A DNA stretch of 64,000 nt from Mortierella alpina (GCA_029449245.1 JANATF010000001.1:2046001-2110000); one strand, 5' to 3'; shown: positions 45,601 to 56,553, numbered from the stretch's first letter. Notes: generated from the sequence alone by a model not told the origin. Program-made: numbers and translations.

Positions 45601-46437
45601 GCAAGACGCTGCAAGACGCTGCAAGAGTTCGAGCACACTCAGGCGCGGCTGAAGGACAAGAGGACCCTCCGCATTCGTACCAAAAGGACGTGGGCGAGAA
45701 AGGCCGCGCAGGAGAGGTGCATTATCATGGCCCAGGCTGAGCAACATGCCTCATCAAGCGGTAAGTGTATAGTGTGTTTTTTTTGTGGTATTTCCAACGC
45801 TGGGCTTCCATTCTCGTAACTGACAAGTTATTAACATATATCCTAGGCGTATTGGATTAGGGTTGGTGCGATGCTCACCATCATCACCACATTAGTCACA
45901 GCCCCGGCACGTCCTATGACCACCCCAAGTCATGCCCCGCCAAGAGACCAAAAATCCTCCCCATCCTGCTGATCGGCACCGCTGGTAGAGGCGTAGGGTC
46001 AAGAATTGCGGGTCATGTTCGTCGAGGTGGAGGGACAATGAGGCGTGAACATCGACAACACGTCCCCGTGGCTATGACCAATGAGCACAGAAGCTCAAAA
46101 ACCTGCTGTAATTGCAAGAGCCCAGTGAGGCTGGCTAGGTCAAGACGTATTGTCAAAGGGGAATTGAAAATGGTCACGATCAATGGCGCCGTACAGTGCA
46201 CGAACCGCCTCTGCCCCAGAAGAACCGCCATCAAACCCCGCGATAAAAACGCTTGCATCAATATCGCCGTGGCTGGAGGGTCCCGCATTCTAACACGACG
46301 GACTCTACCCCCATTCACTCGCAGCGCCTTATCAACGACAAAAAACACCAGTTTTCAGAATCTGGATATCAAGAACACGCACTGCACATCGGTAGCGAAT
46401 GCAAGCGGTGCTCCCGTCGAGAGAACGAGCCAAACCT
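42690..46437 (+). pseudogene. Fanzor (eukaryotic TnpB-like) nuclease, decayed
   Basis: Fanzors are RNA-guided nucleases carried by eukaryotic transposons. Exons that splice in phase: to 42785, 42875-43427, 43507 onward, ...-45231, 45314 onward, ...-45760, 45847-46437; introns 79-89 bp with good GT-AG. The diagnostic part is the last exon: GTAGRGVGSRIAGHVRRGG, then NEHRSSKTCCNC, QCTNRLC, then RDKNACINIAVAGG. That is the RuvC-II/zinc-ribbon/RuvC-III arrangement of TnpB/Fanzor. The middle has MHTRLLGTMGGN and GLSHTMKAHVDQLAV. Breaks: frame change at a 36-40 bp palindrome (43700-43740), stop at 44407, frame changes near 44980 and 45450, and a 10-bp duplication near 45597. RuvC-I cannot be placed. 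No guide RNA gene or terminal repeats identified. Confidence 0.72.
43701..43740. repeat. Perfect 15-bp inverted repeat in the Fanzor coding region
   Basis: agaaaacgatgacct, a 10-base spacer caacagtgcg, then aggtcatcgttttct. The reading frame of the Fanzor relic changes across it. It looks like templated repair (fold-back) rather than a selected structure, but a hairpin in mRNA is also possible. Confidence 0.85.
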
Positions 46438-46450
46438 AGTTTTGCTACTC

Positions 46451-46943
46451 TATTGACAGATAAAGGGATACCCCTCACAGAGCTCTTTCAGTTTTTCTTC
46501 ATCAGCTCCCCCGCATCCTTCTCATCTCTCCCTCTTGACCTTCTGCTCTTTCCGCTCAGTGCCCGCCACTTTACGATTTCTGCCATTGTAACCACTGGCT
46601 CGCAAGGAAGACGAAAGAGCGGAATCATTCATTGCCCACTTCTCCACCGCTTGACGTTCCTGCCCCAGTTCACTTTAGCAGGTCAGGTCCGGTGCAATGT
46701 CCAGGCTGCTTGTTTTCTCACGCCTGTCAAAGACATCTCGCCACTGGTCTTCCCCTACACACTCTCTTTCGTCCACTCACGTCTCTCCCTTGCGACTTTC
46801 ATTGTCGTTCGCGTCCATTCAGGTGGGAGCTTTAATTATTTTCTAAAGTTGAAAGCATGTGAACCGTGGGAATCATGAATCAAGAGCGGACTTTTTCTTT
46901 CCTGACAGTTTTCGGCACTAAAACCCTATAGGTACAAAGAACC
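46451..46943. promoter_or_regulatory. Upstream region of the malonyl-CoA decarboxylase gene
   Basis: About 490 bp, pyrimidine-rich (ctctccctcttgacc, tctctttcgtcc) with no coding sequence I accept. Probable promoter. No clear TATA box at the expected distance. Confidence 0.4.
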
Positions 46944-49207
46944 ATGGCCTCTTCTAGAGATGACAACAACATTAAAAATAAGGGCGATGATTCCTTGACG
47001 GCGGCGACAACGCGCACTGGATCTGGGTCAGAGTCAGGATCAGGGCCAAAGTTTGGTACGGGATCGGGTTCAGGGACTCTGCAGGCTCTCCGTCCCAATG
47101 TTGTGGATCGGTATTGGAATGACATCGCGGAGCATTTTCGGGAACCTGGGTTTTCAACTTTTGATAAGGAAAAGTCGAGGCAGGTGATCCGAGATCCAGA
47201 ATTCATGCGTAAACTCTTGCTTGCAGTCATTACTGATCGTCCTGGCCAAGGCGATATTTTGCCAAGTGTGATTGCAAAAAGCAGTTGTGATTTCTTTGTA
47301 TCGCTTGACAAGACTGGCAAGACCGAGTTTTTGAAACTTTTAGCACGCGACTTTGGTAAGCAGAGAGGTCTTGGCCTCAGCTGTAGATCACTGTAAGTTG
47401 GAAGGCGTTACCTGACATATGGCATTTTTTCATATACATTTGAACTGGGTATAGGCGTTTTACAGGAGGATGTAGTTGAGGCAGCACATCAGTACACGAA
47501 TTCTGCCCTGAAAGAGCCAGAGAGTAAAGCCCTCTTGCGTGCGGAACAATTGCTTCGGCATGCTATAATTCCAGGCCACAACAAGTTTTTTGACCGCGTG
47601 AGTCGCCTACCCGGAGGACTCAAATTTCTAATCGACATGCGTCAAGATCTCTTGGTTAGTGAATTAAGATCAGAATGAGTGCAGCTGATTTTTTTCCACG
47701 ATGGTTAAAAAATCTCATGAAATACTGATCGTTAACACACATGCAGGCCATACTCCAAGAGAACCGAACCGATTTTTTTCTCTCGGCTTTGAACGAGTCG
47801 CTGAAGGAAAAGTTGCAGGGATGGTTTGTTGGCTTTCTGGACCTTGAGCGACTAACCTGGCAATCCCCTGCCGTCTTGTTGGAAAAGGTGAAACGCCGAA
47901 GCAGTGGGTATTTAACTGAGCTCCTATCTCTAAAAAAGAAAACTGACCTTTTGCGAGTATAAAATAACTTGTGTTCTTGAAATTTAGATTACACAATATG
48001 AAGCCGTGCACAAGTTTAAGGACTTTTACGATCTGAAGCGTAGAGTTGGGCCGGGCAGACGAGTTTTTGCACTGATGAACAAGAGCCTGCCTGCAGAGCC
48101 TTTGGTCTTTGTTCAGGTCGCCCTCGTGAAGGATCTGTCGAGCAATGTTCAGAACATTCTCAATGACCCCTCTCCTGGCCACGCTAATCCTGCCGAGACC
48201 GTCAGATGCGCCATATTTTATTCAATTACAACCCAAGTAGGCAAGTGCTTTGAAGTCAAAGCTTTCAAATATTTGGCCGCCATGTCCTTCTCTACTAATG
48301 TGCTGCATCTTTGCTCTTTAAAATGGACATACGCCTGCCGTCGCCGCCGTCACCGCAACAGGGCTCTCTGGGATCGAGCTGGGTAACTTTTTGATCAAGC
48401 GCGTCGTGCGATCGTTAAAGGTGGAGTTTCCTCAGATTGAGACGTTCAGTACGCTGTCGCCTATTCCAGGATTCCGGAAATGGATTGGTCAGTGCCAGAA
48501 TCTAGGCCAACAGCTGCTCTTGCCTCAGGAAGAGCCTGTAATAAGGCAACTCGAGTGTGGACATGAAGGCGACACTGAGGCTCAGTTTGGCGTAGGTGGC
48601 ACTCTGAAATTTAACCATCCGCCACCGTGTTATATGAAAGTCCCATTTATCTTTACAAACCAAATCGTAGGCCCTTCTGAAACACCCACTGACGTTTTCT
48701 GACAGCGAGAGGATGGGAATGCTGCGACCCATCTTGACACGCTTATGCGCAAGGCAAGTGTCTGTCGAGCTTATGCGGAAAAAAAATGCGCTTGACAACA
48801 CTGCTCATTTAATCGTTTTTTTTTACCACAGATATATATTGCTCGAGAAGCGACGCCATTTGGCATTGGATCCAGTTGCCAACTTTCACCTTCGAAACGG
48901 CGCCTGCGCTTACCGCCTGAATTGGCTCGGGGATACGTCTTCCAAGGGTATGGAGGAGTCTTTTGGGATGATGATTAATTACCTGTACTCGCTCGACCAC
49001 ATTGAGATGAACAATCAGCAATACCTGCAAGATGGCACGATCAGCGTATCTTCAAGAGACCCGGGTTTTAGGAGCGCGCTCTCGAACACGAAAGCGGTGG
49101 TCGATACTCATCATGGACGAGATACTGAGAAACCAGACCAGAGACAGGGTCAACTGATGCATCTCGAAGGCGCTCGCTTTCGTTTGCTCGATATTGTCAC
49201 GGCATAA
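46944..49207 (+). CDS. Malonyl-CoA decarboxylase
   Basis: Converts malonyl-CoA to acetyl-CoA and CO2, tuning fatty-acid synthesis. Exons: 46944-47355, 47455-47654, 47747-47887, 47988-48240, 48362 to about 48600, 48706-48753, 48832-49207. The introns at 48241-48361 and 48754-48831 are GC-AG (AG|GCAAGT), and both restore family sequence ([28 protein letters not shown]). The junction between the fifth and sixth exons I could not fix. Hallmarks: [45 protein letters not shown] (family catalytic Ser) and [14 protein letters not shown] (catalytic His). N-terminus is Ser/Gly-rich without a clear mitochondrial presequence, and the C-terminus VTA is not a peroxisomal signal, so a cytosolic enzyme is likely. 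Confidence 0.92.
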
Positions 49208-49950
49208 TGGCTCATATATGTTACTGAATGGGAAGGAAAATAGACCCGGTGGAGAATTGTTTATCAGTCCTCATATCTTTGTTCCTGAGGTGCCATGATT
49301 ATCGGCGCTTTGAGCCTGAATCAAAATACCCGTCAAATACAGGCCACGTTTAAAAAAGGTGCTGTAGTGCTGGGGTGCTGGGGTGCTGAAATGACGGGAG
49401 GGCTGCACTAGGCCTTTTGCTGCACTGGCACGAGCCGAGAGACGGTGCGTTTTGCTTCTCGATTATGACCGATTTCGTTTGCTGATTGCGTGAATAGCAC
49501 CACGGTTGAGGGGACGACGCCGAAGCGAAGGACACCGAGGAGGCCTTGCTAATGTATCTCGTGTCTGGTCCTTGAATCGTAGCTCGCCTGCAAAGTGAGC
49601 AAGAATCATTGGCTAGCATTGTAGTTTCTCGCTCTCCCAGTCCATCGACCGCCGCTCCTCCTTTGCAGCGTCTCGGTGAGTCTGGCTCTTTCCCTCCTTC
49701 CTCCTTTTTTTTTTTTTTTGGAGAAGCACCAGTGCGGGTGTGAAGTGTTTGGTGGGCGATGGACCGAACCACCGAAGAGGAACGAGAGTGCCAAGGGCGT
49801 TTCTCTTCGCCCGACCGCCCACCAGCAGAGGTGACTGTGAAAGGGCAGGCTGTGACCTTGAGAGCAGTGAATTCAGAGCCGTCGGCGGGTCAATTGAGCA
49901 GGTATAACCAGGATACATCCCATAATCAATCCCGGAGGTTCAGAACCTAC
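49208..49950. other. Intergenic region between malonyl-CoA decarboxylase and U6
   Basis: No gene seen. gtgctggggtgctg is a short tandem repeat at 49367-49388; T-run of about 16 near 49705. The short open frames here are unconvincing. Confidence 0.45.
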
Positions 49951-49958
49951 TATATATC
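49951..49958 (+). promoter_or_regulatory. TATA box of the U6 gene
   Basis: tatatatc about 33 bp before the U6 5' end, the spacing expected for TFIIIB placement at U6 promoters. Confidence 0.75.
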
Positions 49959-49983
49959 TAAACGTTCGTCTTACCATAATTTG

Positions 49984-50088
49984 TAGTCGCTTCGGCGCTA
50001 CATATTTCAAAAATGGAACGATACAGAGAAGATTAGCATGGCCCCTGCACAAGGATGACACGTTAAACTTGAGTGGTACGCCCTACGG
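49984..50088 (+). ncRNA. U6 spliceosomal snRNA
   Basis: Starts with a 5' stem-loop closing on cgcttcggcg. It then contains the invariant core gatacagagaagattagcat (ACAGAGA box and AGC of the catalytic triplex) and ggcccctgcacaaggatgac, followed by the internal stem-loop side (acacgttaaacttgagtggt). This catalytic RNA pairs with the 5' splice site and U2. The 3' end is estimated. No run of four T follows until 50242, inside the MULE, so either the gene terminates unusually, has lost its terminator, or is a pseudogene copy. Confidence 0.85.
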
Positions 50089-50203
50089 GGCACAATATTA
50101 TATTGCTCCAGAGAACAAAAAAAACACTTGAGATATCCTTATGCACCAGACGACAAGAAAGTAATCTTATGCTCTGGAGGACAAGAAACGCAAGAGGAAA
50201 ATG

Positions 50204-50385
50204 GATAAGGATGATGATAATTACACGCCCCCGTGTACACCTATTTTTCACGCCCCCCGTGTAAATAGGGCCGAATCGTCCAAACTGATAATCTCACGCT
50301 CCCGTGAATCTCTTTTTTCACGCCCCCCGTGTAAATAGGCCAAAATGAAAAAGGTCGTGAAATTCACGGCCTCCATGACCTATTA
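50204..50385 (+). repeat. MULE left terminal inverted repeat
   Basis: Contains three CACG...CGTG palindromic blocks (acgcccccgtgt, cacgctcccgtga, cacgccccccgtg). Mirrors 56385-56531 imperfectly, with ACACGCCCCCGTGTACACC as the best-conserved core. Confidence 0.9.
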
Positions 50386-50390
50386 TCTCG

Positions 50391-51147
50391 AACTTCCTAT
50401 ACATCGCTGGGCACTTCTCATTACAACAGCGTAGCTAGTATTAAAAGAGGCAAGGAAGATGTATTGTCACCACTCGTCCGTAGGATGAGCTCATTGCGTT
50501 CTCACCACTCTCATCTTGCTCACTAGCACCGTCCCTCCTATCCTATCGCCGCGTCATAACTTACCATCCTCGCCGCGCCGACCTCAGTGCAACAATTGGT
50601 GAAGTGAGGAGGAGAGTCGTTTATTGGTTGTCGAGACAAGGCTTGACGCGTGTATCTATTTTTTTTTTTGTTATTAACTACGATCCCCCGGAAGCTGCAG
50701 TCTCTTTATATGCTCAGGGCTGGATGAAGCTTCCAGAACTGTGTAATAGCAACAGGACAAGAGGGTGTGGGCAAGAGGAATACAGGGGAAAGGTAAGGAG
50801 GGAACAAGAGGGAGGCCAGAGGGTAGACAAGCATACTAGGAACCAAGAGGAAGAAGCAGGAACCGATCATGGTTATTATACACGGGCGAGAGGGCATTAT
50901 AGTAAGGTGTGGGGAGGTGAAGTGATTTGAGGAGGGTGAAGCAGATACGCCTGGAGGTGGCGAAGTGCATTCTATGATACTGTGACATAAAGTCACTGCA
51001 TCCATTGCACTCAGGATATACGTAGGCAGCCGTTGAAGTATCTGCAGTATCCTGATATGTAGTCTTCAATACGCTAACTTCTTGAACCATGATCCTGCTT
51101 GCCCTCATAACTCCTTCACAGATCTGTAGTCTGGGCAGATTGTAGTC
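50391..51147. other. MULE 5' internal region
   Basis: Between the left TIR and the LTR-like segment. Purine-rich 50750-50870. The open frame 50604-50930 is low-complexity and I do not support it as a gene. Confidence 0.45.
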
Positions 51148-51275
51148 TGCACAACCTATTTTCTTAATCACATGATAGTAGCTATAAAGAGCCCCAGGAA
51201 CCGACCTTTTTAAATTCCGGTTCCTGGCAAAACAAACAGTTCCGTCTCTTGTCTCGTTACCTCCAATCCGGTGCA
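51148..51275 (+). promoter_or_regulatory. LTR-like segment just upstream of the MULE gene
   Basis: Starts tgcac and resembles the 137-bp LTR of element C along its length: catgatagtagct, then agccccaggaaccg, ttaaattccggttcctgg, and tctcttgtctcgttac. It keeps the TATA-like ttttaaa in the loop of the inverted repeat CCAGGAACCG/CGGTTCCTGG. It ends 6 bp before the ATG at 51282. No target duplication remains. It probably serves as the promoter of the transposase. Confidence 0.7.
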
Positions 51276-51281
51276 AAAAAA

Positions 51282-54200
51282 ATGGCAGCTCTAAAGCACA
51301 TTCATTTCGGATCCGAATGGCTCCACAGCCAGTCTGGCCAAGGTCTCATCAAGTCGTTGCCCAACATGCCTGGCTTTAAGGATCGATCGCCTGATGGGAT
51401 AATCTATGAGAATGATGTGCCGATTAAGCCTCAGCAAGCAGCTGGTCCCGAGGCAGTGCCCCAGCTCAAAACACTCCCTTCATTCGCCGTTATCCAAAAA
51501 GTCATTGTTGACCTTAATCATGTGCAGTGCACTGAGAATCACTGCTTGGTGGTTTTCGCCGAACACGGATCTTTCACCACTGATGCTGTCCGCATGATGA
51601 TGAGGGTAAGTTTTTTCCCGGCGCCTCAAGGTGAAAAACAAAGATGCACATACGAACTAACACCATTGTTTTTGTGCGCGCATTCAATTAAAGGTCAAAA
51701 ACTCGAGAGACTTTGCCGAGCGCATCCGAAGATTAAGGTCTTGGATCTTGGCCATAGTCGCCAAAATGGACGCCAAGTTCGCAGATTGGTTTCTTCAAGA
51801 GATGACCGATAAGCCCGGTGTCGCGCTGTCTATCTACTGTACCGACTTTCAGCTGGACAGCGGTAACAGCATGCACGTTGTCCTATCCCTCGGGTCTGAT
51901 GAGCTCCTCAATGACGAAGTCATTACTGCAATTCTGTTGTTTTTCCAACGAATTTATGGACAGGATGGGTCCCTCTTCTTGCCTCCCACCGGGTTGTTAT
52001 ACGGCAATCGATGGGACTATGGCATGGAGCGTGTCCACCGCAGTAAGCGGCTCTTTGCAGTGATTCACATGGAGGAACACAACCACTGGGGAGCCGCTTG
52101 CTTCGACCTTGAGAAGCGAACGATCGCTTTCGGAGACTCGCTTGAGGTGAATAGGTACCCCGTGCCGCTTGAGAAGCTCCGCGACATTGTAAACTGGCTC
52201 AAGCCTCTAACGGGCCCTGAGGGGTGGGATGGGGCGCTCGCCAACGTCGAAAAGTTCAAGGTCCCACAGCAGCAAGATGGCGTGTCATGTGGTGTAATGG
52301 CAACCATTGCCATTGAACAGGCGGCCAATGAGTATTTCTCATGGGGAGAGGTCTGTCCTGCGTCCGCCCGCATCCGTTACCTACGACTACTCACGGCGTA
52401 CACGAAAGTATATACGGCTATATGGTGCACTTTGCCGTACATTTCTTTAATGCCACTTAATACACAACAGATACTGACAGCATACGCTGCTTATAGATGG
52501 AAGATGACCATGTCGTGAAGGCATATAGAGCACATGTACCAGATGATCCGTTCATCATAACCCCGGAGGAGAATATGGCAAATTGGCTTGATAGCATGGC
52601 TGCGGATCTCGACGAGGTTGAAAGAGGTGATCGGATAAAGCCAGGGCCCAAAACGCCTGGCTGGACGGTGCTCCAGCACGATCCCCCCGAAGTAAAGTAC
52701 GACGACGACTGGTTGACGAAGCCGCTTGATCTATCTCATCTCAAGCAACTCAGGGACATGAAGGCCGAGAAGCTTCGCCGGATTAGCAAGAAAGACGGGA
52801 AATTTGACCGCATCATCAAAGGCGGGAAAAAGGAAATGGTCGAGAAGATCAGCCGCGACCATAAGGCAGAGGATGCGCCTATCAAGATCCACGTTCTCAG
52901 TTCCGACAGCGATAGTGATGCCTCAGTTCAGCGTGCGCCCCGAGATCCTAAAGTCGACGACGATGGCTCTAGCGACGACTACAGTTCCAGCGACGATGAT
53001 AAGAGAAGAGACATATATCACGCTACCTCCTCGAAGGTGACTCTCAAGAATCTCGACCTCGATTGGCCCAGTGACGATGAGGACGAGGTTATCAACATCA
53101 CTCAAGAATCCGATAAGGTTGTCAAGGACGAAGTTGAAGGTACTGTAATGCGGTAGAGTACAACCAATTGAACATCGGATATTAGCAGCTATTAACATCA
53201 GCGCTCTATTAATGCGCAGACCTGCCACCGACTCCTGCAATCCAAGACGAATTTCCGGATCTTGAAGCCGCAATGAGTTCTATCAAGGCATACGCTCGTC
53301 ACATCGGTTTTGGCGTTAGTACTGGCCGCTCCCAGCTCACGAAAAGAAATCGAAATGGTACGTCATTCCAAACGAGAGAATATAGATAGAAGACGCGGCG
53401 AGAGATATGGAATATTCTTGTAGTACATCTTTTACCAACACTTACTCTTGCAACATTAGTTGAGGTAGTGTGCAAACTGTCGGGAGTCCCGCGACCTCCC
53501 AAAAAGGAGCAGGAAGTTCAGCCACGAGCGCGATCTGGTTCTAAGAAGTGTGGCTGTAAATATCGCATCAAGTTATCAAGTCCCGTCGCCATATCCCCAG
53601 CATGGCACATCATCAACATTGTAGCGGAACACAACCATCCAATGGATGAGGAGATTGTTAGAACCTCGCCGCTCACTCAAGAGATGAAGGACTTGATTCT
53701 GAAGGCCGTCAAGATGAACTTCATCACCCGCGATATCCGATCCTGGTTGTCCCAAGAGTTTCCCGGAGTTGTCCTGGACATGCACCAGTTCAACAATTTC
53801 CTGGCTCATTGTCGAAAGGATGAGAAAGCAACCCAACTGAATGAGGCTACTCAGTTGACCATATATCTCTCGAAACTCTCAGCCTCTAGAAAAGGCCCAC
53901 ATCGCCTGTTCTTCAGGCACGCCGTCGATCAGCAGGACCGACTCAGGGGCCTTTTCTGGATGAGTGTCGAGCAAAGAGCGCTTTACAATCGGTACCGCGA
54001 CATGGTGATCCACGACACAACGGCGTCCACAAACCGATTCAACATGTCACTACATTGCTTCGTAGTAGTCGACTTGGAATTCAAGACCAGAATCGTTGCC
54101 TGCGCCTTGACAGCAGGCGAAACAACCCGGGACTATGAATGGGTCCTGGGCCGGCTTCTTCTTGCAACTGGAAACATCGCCCCGGAAGCCGTAATGATTG

Positions 54201-55687
54201 ACAAAGATCCAGCCATGGATGCTGCCTGTGCAAGCATTATCCCGCAGACCCGCATACTTAACTGTATATGGCATGCATCCAAGAATCGACATTTGCGCAT
54301 ACACTCTCCGTTGAAGGACACTTGGAAGGGCTTCGAGAGTTCATTCATTGAGACCTCTCGTTCTTTGACGCCATCCGAATTTGATTCAAGGTGGAGCGCG
54401 TTGTGCGAGCAATTTGGCGATGACGGTGGGGTAATTGACCGATATCTCCGACGCCTGTATGATGACCGACACCAATGGGGATGGCCTTGGGTTAGAACGC
54501 AGTTTACTGCAGGGATCCAATCAACCCAACGCGTTGAGAAAACCCATCATCTTGTGAAGATGATGCCTGTGGACAACAGTGCCACCCTGAAGAGCGTCGT
54601 AGCCGCAACAGTGGATGTATCAGTGAGGGAGTATTTTCGCACCAAGTTCACCAAGGACGCAGAGGGGAAGAAGATGAGAGCGGAGATGGCGTCGTGGAGG
54701 AGTATGGGCGCTACAAGAACAATGTTCAAAGATGTTCTTGATCTATTCAAAGAGGTCCTGAGCAGCCATGCGAGGGAGAGGATGATCAAAGAGATGGATT
54801 GGGCTTTCATGCTCACGCACTCAATATCCAATCTTGGTGAAGCGAAACAGGGCAGTGACACCAGCAAGGAGGTGAGGCTATTAGTATATTTAAATATGCA
54901 ATGACATGTTCGCGTTGGAAACGTCTCACAGATAACTTTTCTTTTTTAATAGGTTGAGGATGCCACCGACCTTAGGAGGTCCTCGCTTGAGAGGCTGCTA
55001 GGAAGGCTAGATCCAGCGGAGGTTCATGCAGTGTATTGCGTCGTGGACCGAGTGAATCGTCGGAAGATTGAGTATGTGATCCTGCTTGCTGATCACTCAT
55101 ACTTTTGTAGCTGCCTTCTGCTTCAGAATTCAGGACTGGTGTGCAAACACTTTTTTTACCTGATGCAGGAGTACGAGAGTTGCAAGTTCCATCTGAAGCT
55201 CGTCCGTACTCGGTGGTTCAAGGATGAGGCGCTGGCCGTGGACAATATCGACAAATTTATGGGCAAGCAAGCCTTCCTTGTTGCCAACTGCCATAACGTC
55301 GACTTGCAGCCTGAACAGCGGCCGAGCGTGTCCTACTTGGAGGATGTGCGCAAAATGATCTCGGAGGAGTCGGCTATCCCTAAGCCTGGTAAAATTGAGG
55401 CGCGAAAGAAGAGACAGTATGGTGAGTTGATGGGGGTGGCCAAGTCGGCCATCTCCTTGGCTCAAGATGACCAGGACTCCGCCACGCGTCTTGATATTAT
55501 GGATTCAATCGAGGGAGTGTTACATAGGCGACAAAAGAGGCTAGCTTCGTCTGAAGGCCCTCTCGAGGACGCCGATGAGATTAAGGATCCTTTGGTGGGA
55601 AAAAAAGTCGGTCGCCCACGATCATCTCGCAAGAAAGCCGCCTACGAGAAGTTCACAAGCAAGAAAAAGGACAAGGGTGCTCAATGA
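51282..55687 (+). CDS. ULP1 protease - FAR1 - MULE transposase - SWIM fusion protein
   Basis: Six exons in phase: 51282-51605, 51694-52407, 52497-53139, 53220-53357, 53460-54871, 54953-55687; 1,321 aa; introns 80-102 bp, all GT-AG. Residues about 110-345 are a C48 SUMO-protease-like domain with His239 (NHWGAACFDLE), Asp256 (FGDSL), Gln302 and Cys307 (QQDGVSCGV). Next an acidic Ser/Asp linker (SSDSDSDAS). About 560-670 is a FAR1/WRKY-GCM1-type zinc domain (IKAYARHIGFGVSTGRS, CGCKYRIK, EHNHPMDEE). The MULE DDE core follows: Asp792 (VIHDTTASTNRFNM), Asp near 853 (MIDKDPAMDA), C-x2-H (CIWHASKN) and a following acidic region. SWIM finger near 1129 (YFCSCLLLQNSGLVCKHFF). All catalytic residues are present, so it looks active. 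C-terminus is basic (KKVGRPRSSRKK). Confidence 0.92.
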
Positions 55688-56384
55688 GGATGTGAGGGCG
55701 AGGGTGGGTGACGAATGATGAGGTAGAGAAAGGCGAAAAATATTACTGTCTTGTTATACAACGTAGCAAATGAAAGGAAAAAAGAATGGTGTCGTGGTAC
55801 CTGTGCATGGTGCACAGGAGTTATTGTCAATATGTGGAGCAGGAGTATGGATGCATTGATTCAGCAGTAGAAACTGCTCAGCAGCCATTTGAAGTGTCAT
55901 CAGCCTATTCTCACCCTAGCCTCATAGATCCCAACCTCGTATGGCTCCTAGCACTTAGGTCGCTAAGCTATCAGAGCAAGGTAGAAAATCTTACCTCAGG
56001 AAGGGACGCGGTGCAGACGGGGTTCAACTTGAACCAGGTACGCGGATGTGTGTATGCATGCATAATAGTGGTGTATTGGTTCTCATGTTGTAGTTGGCAC
56101 TGCGATGGATGAAGCCCATGGTGGAATCCTTATTACCCGTCCCGTTGAAGGAGACTACAGCATCTCCTAGCTCCTATCAGTCACTCAAAGGCACTCTCAA
56201 GACCATAGGTCGCATCGCGTCAAGAGTTGCCAATATCCACTCGGCATACAAAGATCAGCCTAATCGCGTTCGTTGTAGTTCAAATGTGCTACAAAAACGC
56301 GTGTGGGTGGTTCAGGGCGCCTTGAAAAGAAAATCCTGGTACCTTTACTGGTGAAGAAAGAAGAGTTATATAGAGAGGGGCCGT
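55688..56384. other. MULE 3' internal region
   Basis: About 700 bp after the transposase stop. Frames such as 56094-56354 have some coding flavour but lack support; no gene called. Confidence 0.45.
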
Positions 56385-56531
56385 GAGTTTTTCATTTTGA
56401 CGATGTTACACGGGGGACGTGAGAGTATGGGTTCACGGGAGCGTGAAAATATTTTTTGCCCTATGTTTTTGATAAATACACGGGGGGCGTGAAAAGTAGG
56501 TGTACACGGGGGCGTGTTTTTATTATAGTTC
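56385..56531 (-). repeat. MULE right terminal inverted repeat
   Basis: Reads, on the minus strand, GAACTATAATAAAAACACG then the ACACGCCCCCGTGTACACC core, cacgccccccgtgta, cacgctcccgtga and cacgtcccccgtg. Followed by the duplication gaggaaaatg. Confidence 0.9.
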
Positions 56532-56553
56532 GAGGAAAATGGCAGGAACAAGT

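Larger units (their letters stand above)
50204..56531 (+). mobile_element. Complete Mutator-like DNA transposon (MULE), 6.3 kb
   Basis: Flanked by the 10-bp duplication gaggaaaatg (50194-50203, 56532-56541; an eleventh g also matches). Termini: left GATAAGGATGATGATAATTA, right (minus strand) GAACTATAATAAAAACACG, both then ACACGCCCCCGTGTACACC and TTTTCACGCCCCCCGTGTA. Imperfect inverted repeats continue for about 150 bp (cacgctcccgtga, gaattcacggcc and partners). It encodes one six-exon transposase. A 9-11 bp duplication, long TIRs and a MULE/SWIM transposase are diagnostic for the Mutator superfamily. The end nearest U6 is the same end that element F presents to tRNA-Leu. Confidence 0.95.

Noticed and set aside
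50604-50930. Open frame between the MULE left end and the LTR-like segment
   Set aside because: Purine-rich low complexity without domain; transposase starts at 51282.
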